Part shown: one piece after another, positions 40,901 to 50,879 of the stretch
Numbering within the stretch: the first letter of the stretch is position 1
Layout: each line of letters opens with the position of its first letter
Assembly (NCBI GenBank): GCA_002197995.1
Contig: NGZR01000005.1
Coordinates: forward strand, 868,001 to 932,000
DNA: 64,000 bases
Direction: 5' to 3'
Origin: Gaeumannomyces sp. JS-464
Taxonomy: Eukaryota; Ascomycota; Sordariomycetes; Magnaporthales; Magnaporthaceae
The notes under the pieces: model-generated
Databases searched by the model: none
Told to the model about the DNA's origin: nothing
Seen by the model: only the letters and a program-made list of their open reading frames with translations
Translations under genes and position numbers: made by a program

Positions 40901-42857
40901 TGCATTTATATTTGCAAAGCATAGTAAAAAAGGGGTCGGAATTGAAACTACGAAAAACGTAATTTGGCCGATCGGGGTCGGAATAGTGATTTTTCCAATG
41001 CTGGAAATAGCTTTTCCTAATTCGAAAATCACGCGTTTTTTGTGCCCGTTTATATTAACGACGAGGTTTGGCTTATAGCGTTGGAATGCGTGGATTTAAT
41101 CCTTTCCGGCCGTAAAGTTATTGCTACGCTTGTATCCAAAAGGATTTTTGCTATTGTTTAATGCCTCGGAGTTTATGTTAAACTAATACCTAATCCGCAA
41201 GAACATGTGGGTAAAGCTTGCTAAATCCCGAGTTTTAACGCTTATAAATGCGGTAAGTAAAAGCCTTTTTAATTAGGTACGTAACCGTTACGAAAGTTAT
41301 AAAATAGCTGTTTTTATAATCCTTTTTTTCTTTTGTTTTTTAATCGTTATAATTAAAAATGGCTGTTCCTCCTTTAATGCTTTTAAGTTCCACTAATGCG
41401 AGGAATTAAGTATATCTTTTGCGTGGTTTATTTTTTGCCTTTTTTGTGCTTTTTACTACTCCTTATATCGTCGTTATTTTTTAAAAAAGTGGCGTATCGA
41501 TTTGCAATTTGGCTTTTTGCAAATCCAACAGCCGCGTATATATGGACGTGGGCGGGGGCTTAGTCGAAAAGATTTGGGTTTATATGCTTAGTTTCGACTT
41601 TCGTTATCCTTTTATAATCCTTGTGATTTTTAAACTTCCGTTTTACGAAATGAATGCCGGGGTGCGAGCGTTTTCCTCCACTTGCAAAGTGCTTTTTAAC
41701 TAGGATAGGCTTTTAAAAGTCCGGCTGGGATTTATAAGGACGGTTTTAAACTCCGGCACGTTTTAAATTGCCCGTAAAGTGCTCGTAATAAGCTGGTTCT
41801 CGTTTTGGTAAAACGGGCCGAAAGCGCGTTAGCAAGCTTGTAATTTATCCAAAAGGGCTTGCAAAACCTCCATATTGGATTTGCTTATATTGGCGATTTT
41901 TAAACGGATTGTTTAAAGTAATCGAGCTTTAATCCGTATAATATAATCGGTTAACCTCGGTGTTAAAGTGCTTTTTAAAAATTATATAAATCTTTCGAAA
42001 GGTAAAGCCGATGCCGATATATCGGGTGTACCACTGTTTAGCTTTGCTTTAAAATGCTAAAAAAAAGATCGTATGGAATTGTGAAAGTGGTATTTCGAAA
42101 GTTTCGCATATGGTTGCGAAAAATAAGATTTTGTCGTTTAAAATATCGTATGGATTACCGGAATAGCTGTACTTTTTATCCCACGCGTTTGGAATGCTTT
42201 TATTAAGCTTTTATCGATAGTAGCGTTAAATACCTTTTTAAAAGGGAGTTGCTTATACCGGGAATTTGCACGTGCCGGGGTCCTGTATTAAAAGCGTAAC
42301 GTTGTTGCGGTTTATGCTTTTTCGATCGGTGGAATGGATTTTCCGCGATCCTTTTGTTGCATATAACGGTTAAAATGGGATCCGGGTGTTGCAATGGGTT
42401 TAAAAATCGGCAAAGCTGGAAATTAATTAATCGGGGGCGCTTTGAAATTTGGAAATTAATTAGCCGGGGGTGCTTAAAAAACTACCGATTGGTAAATGGT
42501 AAAAGCCGTCGATTTAATAAAAGGATAGCTAAAAAATCGATGCGCTTTTTAGTACGGAGTGTTTTTGGGAAAAGGGGAATTAGGCATCGTATTTGTAAAT
42601 GAAATTAAGGAATATCTTCGGGAAAATGGCAGATTTTTAATTTGCCGATTTGGTAATCTTTGGATTTTATTTCGGTTATTTTTTTGCTTAGCTGTGGTTT
42701 TATTTAGGAGAAAAACGCGGTGTGTTTTTTAGGCATCCGGGGCGTCGATTAAGTTTATTTAGTTTAAAACTCGTGCGATTTTGGGATAAAAAGGGCTGTA
42801 ATCCGGTTAATAGGGTTATTTTAAAAATTAATTCCCATTGTATAACTTGTATAAGGA
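37950..42857 (-). pseudogene. Gag-pol polyprotein of copia I, RIPped
   Basis: Minus strand. Gag: FKAKLNSGTPDIS, MEVLQALLDKLQAC, AFGPFYQNENQLITSTL. Protease/linker (open frame 41,032-40,715): SSIGKITIPTPIGQITFFVV, LHVYLNNTRNELIKNDGTRV. Integrase zinc motif: VKLKRVHKRFKHPFIDKF then a His/Cys pair. Reverse transcriptase: RLKQEGKITAPGPPFE, IVNEVKRQTLNLFKKSK, ILTQFPTI, GIIGMQINDTLNF (the D-D box region, first Asp changed to Asn). RNase H: NLYVFVNGLFANNPDLN and GNILHWTLIKCKRV. All domains of a fungal copia polyprotein occur in order. Stops are TAA/TAG. Confidence 0.85.
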
Positions 42858-44429
42858 TAAAATTTTATTTTTCGCAACTATATGCGAAACTTTCGAAATA
42901 CCATTTCCATAGCTCCATGCGATTTTTCTTTTAGCATTTTAAAGCAAAGCTAAGCAGTAGTACACCCGATATATTAGCATTAGCCTTACTTTTTAAAAAA
43001 TTTATATAATTTTTAAAAAGCATTTTAATATTAAAGTTAACCGATTATTATACCATATAAATTAAAGCTTAACTATTTTCCAAATAGTTCGTTTAAAAAT
43101 CGCTAATATAAGCAAATTTAATATAAAGGTTTTGCAAACCCTTTTGGATAAATTATAAGCTTATTAACGCGTTTTTAGCCCGTTTTACCAAAACGAAAAC
43201 TAGCTTATTACGAGCATTTTACGGGCAATTTAAAACGTGCCGAAGCTTAAAACCGTTTTTATAAATCCCAGCCGGACTTTTAAAAGCCTATTTCCTAATT
43301 AAAAAGCACTTTGCAAATAAAGGAAAACGTACGTACTTCCGGCATCCATTTTGTAAAACGAAAGTTTAAAAATTACAAAAATCGCAAAAGGGATAATAAA
43401 AGCCGAAACTAAATATATAAATCCAAATCCTTTTAATTAAGCCCCCGTTAACGCTTATACATACGCGGCTATTAAATTTGTAAAAGGCCGGATTGCAAAT
43501 CGATACGCCATTTTTTTTAAAAATAACAACGATTTAAAAAGCAGTGGAAAGCATAAAAAAGGCATAAAACAAACCACGCAAAAAGTACACCCAATTCCTC
43601 GCATTAGTGGAGCCTAAAAGCACCGACGAAAAGAAATAGCCATTTTTTAATTTTAACGATTAAAAAACAAAAGAAAAGGAGGATTATAAAAATAGCTACT
43701 TTATAACCTCCGTTACGGCCGCGTACCTAATTAAGAAAGCTTTTACCTACCGCATTTATAAACGTTAAAATTTGAAATTTAGCAAGCTTTATTCCTATGT
43801 TTTTGCGGATTAAGTACTAGTTTAACACAAAATCCGAAGCATTAAACAATGGCAAAAAATCCTTCCGGATACAAATGCAATAATAACTTTTACGGCCGGA
43901 AAGGGTTAAATCCACGCATTCCAACGCTATAAGCTAAATCTTATTGTTAATATAAACGGGCAAAAAAACGCGTAATTTTCGGATTAAAAAAAGCCGTTTC
44001 CAGCATTGGAAAAATCATTATTGCGACCCTAATCGGCCAAATTACGTTTTTTATAATTCCAATTTTAACTTTTTTCCTGCTATGCCTTACAAATATAAAT
44101 GCATTGCACGTTTACCTAAATAATACGCGCAACGAGCTTATAAAAAACGACGGTACGCGCGTCCCGATTATAAAAAAGCACGGCCATTTTTGGTTTTTTT
44201 TCGACAACGTTACCCACGTTATAACGGCAATTAGCTTTATAACGGAAATAAAAATCGCGAAAGCAATCTTCTTTACGAAAGCTAAGCTAAAGCGCGTGCA
44301 TAAGCGCTTTAGGCACCTATTTATCGACAAACTTTAAAACGTTTTAAAACGTGCAAAGCACGAGGCTAATCGCGACGCTTTCGCAATAATTAACCAAATG
44401 TACCATTTTTGTTAAAAAAAGGGTTTTAA
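40579..44429. repeat. Large inverted repeat of copia gag-protease-integrase
   Basis: Left arm 40,579-42,135 and right arm 42,858-44,429 are reverse complements at about 1.56 kb, separated by about 720 bp that belong to the left copy only (also found at 6,070-6,800). The junction at 42,855-42,858 is abrupt inside gag. For example, the frame LHVYLNNTRNELIKNDGTRV occurs at 40,900 minus and at 44,105 plus. Confidence 0.85.
42858..44429 (+). pseudogene. Inverted copia fragment, gag to integrase zinc region
   Basis: Plus strand: QLYAKLSKYHFHSSMRFFF (gag), protease remnant, then the open frame 44,104-44,337 MHVYLNNTRNELIKNDGTRV...KAKLKRVHKRFRHLFIDKL and, after a TAA, NVLKRAKHEANRDAFAIINQ and YHFC, which is the His-His-Cys-Cys integrase head. 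At 44,429/44,430 it switches within AAAAAAAGGGTTTT into gypsy B. Both copia and gypsy are truncated at that point. Confidence 0.75.
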
Positions 44430-44439
44430 TTAACCCGCT

Positions 44440-44850
44440 TGTAAAAGCGATACCGCGCGAAACCGTAATACCGTTAAAAAAAGCAATGCTACGCAAAAAC
44501 GTAAAACCGCGTGCAATAACGATGCCGTCGAAAAAAGCGATGCCACGCGAAGCCGTAATGCCGTTAAAACAAACGATGCCGTGCAAAATCGCGATACCGT
44601 TAAAAAAAGCGATACCGTATAAAGTCGCAATGCTGTGCAAAATCGCAATGCCGTTAAAAAAAGCGATACCGTGCAAAATTATAATGCCGTATAAAATCGC
44701 GATGCTGTATAAAATCGCGATACCGTTAAAAAAAGCGATGCCGCGTAAAGCCGCGATACCGTGCAAAGCCGCGATACCGCTGGAAAAAGCAATGCCGTAC
44801 CGAAACGCGATGCCGCGTAAAAACGCAATACCGCTTATAAAGGCGATAAA
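44440..44850 (+). repeat. 18-bp tandem repeat in gypsy B pol frame
   Basis: About 22 units coding six residues each on the plus strand, for example KKAMPREAVMPLKQTMPCKI and AMPRKAAIPCKAAIPLEKAM; open frame 44,486-44,890. The unit series differs from that at 29,083-29,465, so units have diverged or turned over independently. Confidence 0.8.
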
Positions 44851-46250
44851 GCCAGGAAAAGCCGAAACTTTTATAAAAAATACTATATAAACGAGGACGG
44901 AGTTTTATACTTTCAAAACGTTTAATAATTCCCGCTTAAAAAGCATTTCGAGCTTAAATTATAACATAATATTATAACGATTCCCGAGCAAAGCATTTCG
45001 GAGTATATAAACGGTAAAAACTTAAACGTAAATTTTATTAAAAAAAACGTAAAAAAATATCGCGAAATACGTCCGCTTTTATTAAGTATGCTAAAAAGCG
45101 AAAATGCTAAAACATAAATTTTATAGCAAATTTTAACCATTTTTATTACTTAAATGCCTTTTCCAAAAAATTAATTTAAATTTTATTACGGGGTTATTAA
45201 AATGTTTAACGTTTATAAGCTAAACGTACGATGCAATGCTTATAATGGTAAACCGTTTTATTAAATACGCTAAATTTATCCTTGTACGGAAAACAATTTC
45301 GGCCTTTTCCTTTGTTTAAATGCTATAGCAATACGTTAAATGCTAATTCGGCATTTTTAAAAGCATCGTAAATAACCGAAACTCGCTATTTACTAATTAT
45401 TTTTAAACTAAATATAAAAAAGCGTTTTAATCCGCCCGTCGGCTATTTATTGCGTTCCATTTCCAAACCGACGGTTAAATTAAGCGTATTTACCAAACGT
45501 TAACGCATTATTTACAAACGTTTATTAACCGGGAAAGGTTTGGCTAAATAACAGTACTATATAAAGCCGAATTCGCTTATAATAACGCGAAATACAAAAC
45601 CATTAAAATTAGCCTTTTCGAAGCTTTATATGGTTTTAACCTACGCATATATAAGGTTATAGCAAACCCAAAAAAAACTAAGGTTTAAAAAGTGCTAAAA
45701 AGGTTGCATTATATTCGTCGGATTAAAGCCGATATACGAACGAATTATATTTAAATAGTAAAAGTTTAACGCCGGTATTACAACCAAAAACGACAATTTT
45801 AAAAATATTAAAAAGGATAAATCGTTAAACTATTTACTTAAAACTTTCGGTTTAAAACAAAAAAGCGCAAATTCGTACCCATATATATTTGTATGCTTAT
45901 CGTAAAAAAGGTAAAAGCTTTGCTTATAAAGTTTAATTACCGGTTAAATATAATCGATTATATAACGTTTTTTTCGTCGCTTTGTTAAAACCGTAGGACG
46001 ATTTTAAACATCGGGCTTCCAATCCCGCCTTTCCAAATTTAAAAAAGGAAATCGAAAAATGAAAAGTAAAAAACGTGGTCGATATGTAAAAGCAAAACAA
46101 ATCCCGCTCGTTTTTAGTAAAATAAGCAAAATAACTAGCAAAATATAACATATAAAAACCGGAAAAACATTTGGATAACGTATAAAAGCTAATTAAAAGC
46201 TATTTAAAAAAAAAGCGCAAAACGCACCGCAAATGAAATAACTTTACTTC
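44850..46250 (+). pseudogene. Integrase region of gypsy B, RIPped
   Basis: Plus strand after the repeat: VLYFQNV, then core and C-terminal part with YNNAKHETIKISLFEALYGF at about 45,580-45,640, NLRIYKVIANPKKTKV, KRLHYIRRIKADIRTNYI, YYNQKRQF. The EFAYNNS-x-H-x-T-T-G-x-S-P-F-E-A-L-Y-G motif is the conserved end of gypsy integrase cores. The minus open frame 46,151-45,933 is a shadow. Confidence 0.75.
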
Positions 46251-48299
46251 GGGGTTAAAAAAAAAAGAAAAAAAAAAAAAAAGGAAAATAAAAATTTAAA
46301 ACCGCCGAAAAATCCTTAGCTATTATTTAACGTTTAACGACCGCGTTTTAATAAAAAAATCCTCGTTGTTATTATTTCCTTTTTTAATTTTCGAATTATT
46401 AGCAAATCGAACTATAATTTAAGCTTAAACGATTTAATATAAAATCGAATCGCCGTTAATATTAACGAATAATAATATATCGTTAAACTTAATTTCCATT
46501 TCGCAATTTAAACCTTTTTTAAACTCCTCGTTCGAAAGGTCGAAAGTTTAACCTTTATTAAAAACCTTTTATTATAATTCCGAAAATTAAAAAAAAACGA
46601 ATACCGTTAATAGCCGGGTTAAATACAATTTTGTAAAAAAGCATAAAACTTAATCCTTAATTAGCGCGAATTATAACCGAAGTTTAATTTTAAAAAATAA
46701 ACTGGCTTATTTAAGCTAGCATTTTGTTAACCTCGGTAAGCTCGTTATAAAAAGCGTACTAAATATGCATTTCCGAATACGCCGCAAATGCATGCCTTTT
46801 CGCGAGCAACCGGTAATACCGAACATTTATAAACAGGTTTCGAAACGTCGAAAAATAGTACGAGTTATAATTATCGAACTTTTAAAAAAAATAGCAATAT
46901 AAAAGCTTTGCCGGAATTAAAAAAGCGGATTTAATAAAAATCTAACTATTATCGGTAATAAAATAAAAAAATTATAATAAGCTAAAAGATAAATCGTAAC
47001 GGAAAAATTATAAAGGTTTTTTTTTAAAAATAAATTAAAAAAAGCGAAACCGCGTAATAAGTTTACCGAAAGATTTGGTAAGCTATTATACATTTACTAG
47101 CATACTTTTAACAAACTTAAATTAATATTAAAAAAAAAAACCCAAAGTAAAAAACGATAAGCTTAACCCCGGTAAATGCATTAAAAATAACGGCTTATTT
47201 TAATAATACCGGTAATACATATTAAATTGTATTTAAAATGCGTTTTACCCCGAAAAAAGTCGGTTATATAACAATTGCTATAAAAAAAACGGCGTTAAAC
47301 ATTATTAAAAGCTATTATACTAGTAATAAAAGCAATTTAAACTCGTTAACGATCTTTTTTTGCAAAAAAAACGCAAAGCAAAACGATGCTTTTTATCGGC
47401 AAAATCGTTAAATTTATCGAGCTAACAAATAACGCTAGCGGGATATATTAATAACGAAGGTATTTCGAAAGTTTAAATTAAAGTTAAACCGAAAAGCGAA
47501 ATGGTAGGAAAAAAGCGAACTTTTTTAAAAATGCCATAATCGGCAAAATGGTAAAAACTTCCTTTCGTAAAGCTAGCTACAATCGCCCGCTTCGCATCGT
47601 TAAAAGCGAAAAGGCGACGGCGAAATGCCTCGTTAACGGTAGCGTCGTAAAACATAATTTTGCGGTAAAATCGGGTTAGCGCACGTTTAAAACGAGCAAG
47701 CCGGAAAGGAGGACGAAAACGTATAACCGCGACCGCAATTGGAAAAGGAAACGTAATTAAGCGTAATCGAAACCGCGGCCGTAGTTGGAAAAAGCTTAAA
47801 TCCGGGCTAAGCAAAAAGCGTAAAAAAATTGCGGGAAAAAAGAAAAAGCGCCAATTTTAAAAAGCAAGCGTAAGCTTTTATGCGTTAAAAGCGCGAGCTT
47901 TATAAGTAAACAAGCAATACGAAGGTAAAAAAAACAAAGCAATAATTAGCGGCGTTTAATCGTCGCTGTTAATTATATTATTAAAAAAAAGGAAAACAAC
48001 GCCGGCCGGTCGGAAAAAACACGAAAGGTTTACCGGTAGGACCGCTTTTGCCCTAACCGTTGCCGGCCCCACACGGTTAACGCTACCGAAAACGCTACCA
48101 AAATTTTATAAGCCTTATTAGCACTTTACTAAAAAAAGCTATTCGCATTTTTATACCACCAAAAAACCATTTACCCCAAATGGTAAAGGTATTAATAAAC
48201 TTAGCCTGCCCGCCAATTCGTTATAAACCGACCAAACCTCGACGCGACCATTTCGCTAACAGGTATTGCCGAAACGTTAGTGTTTTAAAAAGGGGACAA

Positions 48300-48583
48300 T
48301 GTAAGGAAGCTCGCCGCGATAATGGCGGGCCATCGCTATAGCAAAAAGCCTTAGCCCTGTTTACGGGCCCGAGCTACGTAAAGGCCTAAGGCACCCCAGG
48401 CACGTAACAAGGGGCCTAAGGAGGGCCACGCTATTTAGGCAGCTTGTAAAAAGCAATTCCTAAATTGCCGGAACAAGCTAAAGTTGTCGTATTTACCTTA
48501 TAGCAATATAGGCTTTTAACTTTTAATTACCGTTTACGGTTATCGTGATCACCTCGTACAGGCCTTCGGCTTACCCCGTAATA
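48300..48583 (+). repeat. 3' LTR of gypsy B (284 bp)
   Basis: TGTAAGGAAGCTCGCC ... CCCCGTAATA, same length as the LTRs of A. It has milder RIP than in A (AAGGGGCCTAAGGAGGGCC intact). Preceded by the polypurine tract. Confidence 0.9.
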
Positions 48584-49153
48584 GCATTACTACCACCCGC
48601 AGCGCTTTACAACGCCCCGGCGTATAGTTATACGCTTTACCGCCGATTTCCCGCTTACCAATAAGGAGCGCTGGAATGCGGCCCGACCCTCGTGTGCTTT
48701 CGGGTTTAATTTGTTAGCCGCCTCGATAGCAGCATTATAGCTTGGTGTAAATAAGCTTAGGTAGCGCTAGCACGTCGTATGCCCCTTGGGAGGTAGGGAT
48801 TAGTAGATCCCGACTTTACTGACGTTAAATATACTTATTCACTTACCCACTCCCGCAAACTTCCCTTAACGTAATAAACGACCTTGCTAACTGATAGATA
48901 GCTTCCAATTCACCCACGCCACTAGGGCAAAATCCTCGGCTTCGTTAAGCAACCTATTGCGCCCGCCGTTATTAAAGCACGGCTTTACGCCTTTCCGTCG
49001 CCTTTGCAACGTGCGAGGGCTAATTCCGTAATGCTTTGCGGCCTGCGCGGCGTTTTTAAACCGGCCGGCCTTAATATCCTCAAGCGCAGCCGATACACGG
49101 GCTTTAGCTACTTGGGCTTTGATCCGCTAACTTTCGCTTAATTTCCTGGCCAT
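48584..49153 (-). pseudogene. N-terminal part of a pogo-like transposase (H), cut by gypsy B
   Basis: Minus frame from ATG at 49,153: MARKLSES, RIKAQVAKARVSAALEDIKA, GRFKNAAQAAKHYGISPRTL, QRRRKGVKP, NRLLNEAEDFALVAWVNWKL. The A-A-x-x-Y-G-I-S-x-x-T-L-x-R-R segment is the psq-type helix-turn-helix of pogo/Fot transposases, followed by the start of the CENPB-type domain. The frame decays and stops at the gypsy B LTR (48,583); the catalytic part is not in the window. RIP is mild. The right terminus of the element may be near 49,433, where a 14-bp direct repeat occurs, but no partner end is present. Confidence 0.65.
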
Positions 49154-50735
49154 TTTGGCGGGATTTGTTAGGGAAAAAACAGCCGGAAAAGCAGCGGGCA
49201 ACTCGATCGTTGCCCACAGGCGCAGGGTTGCCAGTCGCGATCGCGATCCTAAACGCGTAAGATTTCCCTTTATTAAGCCTACGCGTTTTTTCCTATTGTT
49301 GCATTAAGGCCGTGCATTATGCAGTTGAGCGTTTCACACCCCTGTTCGAAGGTACATTAATTCACAGCTAATTTTTTATGGGGAAAAATGTCCCTAAAAA
49401 ACGACAGGTTGCCCGGAAAACGACAGGTTGCCCTGCCGCGCTGATCCCCGAAGGGCCGATCCAGCAGGCGCTTTTAGCCCGCGCAAGTAGGGTGATATGG
49501 AAAGTGGGCCCCAAAGTGTGGCCCAGAGTAGGTGAGGCGCCGTGCCAACCCCATTTGGTGTCCCGGGGTGGTCGGGACGGGGACCAACAACGGCATAGTT
49601 GTAGCTGAGTGGACTGCTATTTGATGGCCTTCTAGCTTCGTGTCGAGATCGGGAGGTTGCTTCTGCTGCCGCCGTTGACCGGCAAAACTTTGAGCCCGGC
49701 CGCCCGGCACGCGGGAGGGTAACTGCAGTTCAGCGCCCTGGTGAACGTGGTGCTGGGCCGGGCTCGGCGGAGGGAGGGCGGCGCTCATCGCTCCTTTCGA
49801 ACTCGGACGACGGGCAGGTCACGAAGCGGGCTCACCGGGGGAGCTAGCTAGGTCCAAATATACCCTCTGGGCATCTTGATCTACAGCTACAGCGCAAAGT
49901 CTTATTAGCTGGTGCGGGAAGCCTAAATTCCTGTAAGGGGCTGACTTCTGGCCGGCTGGAGCAACCCCCAGGTCAGAGGAGACGGCTGAGGAGCATCCCC
50001 TAAAGCGCAGTGCTTGGTACCTACCCCCAGATCTAGTGGAGTGCCGGCACATAGACAGCCGGATCGGTGCGTGTCGTCAGGCCGTTATTGATACGGCAAT
50101 GCTGGAGACCTAGTTCCAAGCCCAAGTCCGAGTCCAGAACGCACATTCCGCCGTGAGTGAGGAGGTTGTGAGAGGACGAAGAAAGCGGCCCCGTTCTGTT
50201 TACGGCTCCCACGAGGCCGAGGTAGCTTGTTCGTAGGTCACAGTCGGTCTGTTGGAAGCGGGACGCTGAAAATCCGCCTTGTGACTGCCCTCGCCCGCTA
50301 CAGGATGGTGAGGGTGGCTTTGAGAACCCTGAAGACCAGATGGGGCTCGGCCTTGAGGAAGCACATATCGGGGGTGGCGTTCGGAGGGTCATAGGCAGCG
50401 GAGCGCACAGTGACGTCCTCGGGGAGATGAACGCAAAGCCGAGCTATCCGGCCTTGGCCGCTATGGACCTAGGCTAGGTAACTGACATGGCCGGAGCAAA
50501 TCAGCGGTAGGTGTCAGCTCATAGGAGAAACTGGGTACATTGCCATGGAATGCATGCCATATTAGGAAGGCGCGCCCTGACCTCCCGTGCCACTGATATC
50601 TTCTGGAGCCTCTATGCGGCATAGGAAGCTCTGAAGTATCTCCGTCATCAAGCCTACTGGTCTTCTGTGAGTTTTCTTTCTGATCGACTTCCATCCATCC
50701 ATTCCCTATCCATCTTCAAACTGTGGCTAACCATA
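49154..50735. other. Transition from RIPped to balanced DNA, no supported gene
   Basis: Composition becomes balanced after about 49,380. The direct repeat ACGACAGGTTGCCC stands at 49,401-49,414 and 49,420-49,433. Minus open frames 49,788-49,474 and 50,392-50,033 and a plus frame ending near 50,486 overlap, with no recognisable motif in any; I see only decayed, coding-like GC-rich sequence. Confidence 0.3.
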
Positions 50736-50879
50736 AGTCAGGTTACCCCCTGTCGGCCACCCCCCCCTGTCGGCCACCCTGTCAGCCCACGGCCTCGATC
50801 GTCGCGCGTACTTCAATTCTACGACATTCCATCAATTTTAATCCGTTTTCCTTCCTTTTTGCTGCATTCGAACGCTGGG

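Larger units (their letters stand above)
36306..42857 (-). mobile_element. Ty1/copia element I, 3' LTR to gag; 5' LTR lost
   Basis: Minus-strand order: gag 42,857-41,450, protease 41,200-40,950, integrase 40,800-39,600, reverse transcriptase 39,540-38,700, RNase H 38,650-37,950, then a 1.3-kb tail with an opposite-strand frame, and 3' LTR 36,306-36,542. Integrase before reverse transcriptase is the defining Ty1/copia order. It is truncated at 42,857 by an inverted copy of its own gag-protease region. It is inserted in gypsy M2 (left flank GATAT; the matching duplication is lost). Confidence 0.8.
44430..48583 (+). mobile_element. Ty3/gypsy element B (same family as A), 5'-truncated
   Basis: Collinear with element A but plus-oriented: repeat region 44,440-44,850, integrase to about 46,200, basic tail to about 48,000, polypurine tract AAAAAGGGGACAA ending at 48,299, 3' LTR 48,300-48,583. 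The 5' LTR, gag and reverse transcriptase are missing. It lacks the K insertion: the empty site is at about 48,220-48,260. On the right it is inserted into a pogo-like transposase relic (flank GCATT). Confidence 0.85.

Noticed and set aside
44344..44850. 18-bp repeat arrays as a possible CRISPR
   Set aside because: Units are contiguous with no unique spacers, keep a reading frame and occur inside a eukaryotic retrotransposon.
47473..47814. 113-residue minus frame in gypsy B as a gene or another antisense ORF
   Set aside because: Hydrophobic and Arg/Phe-rich shadow of the basic pol-strand sequence conserved in A and C; no cysteine cluster.
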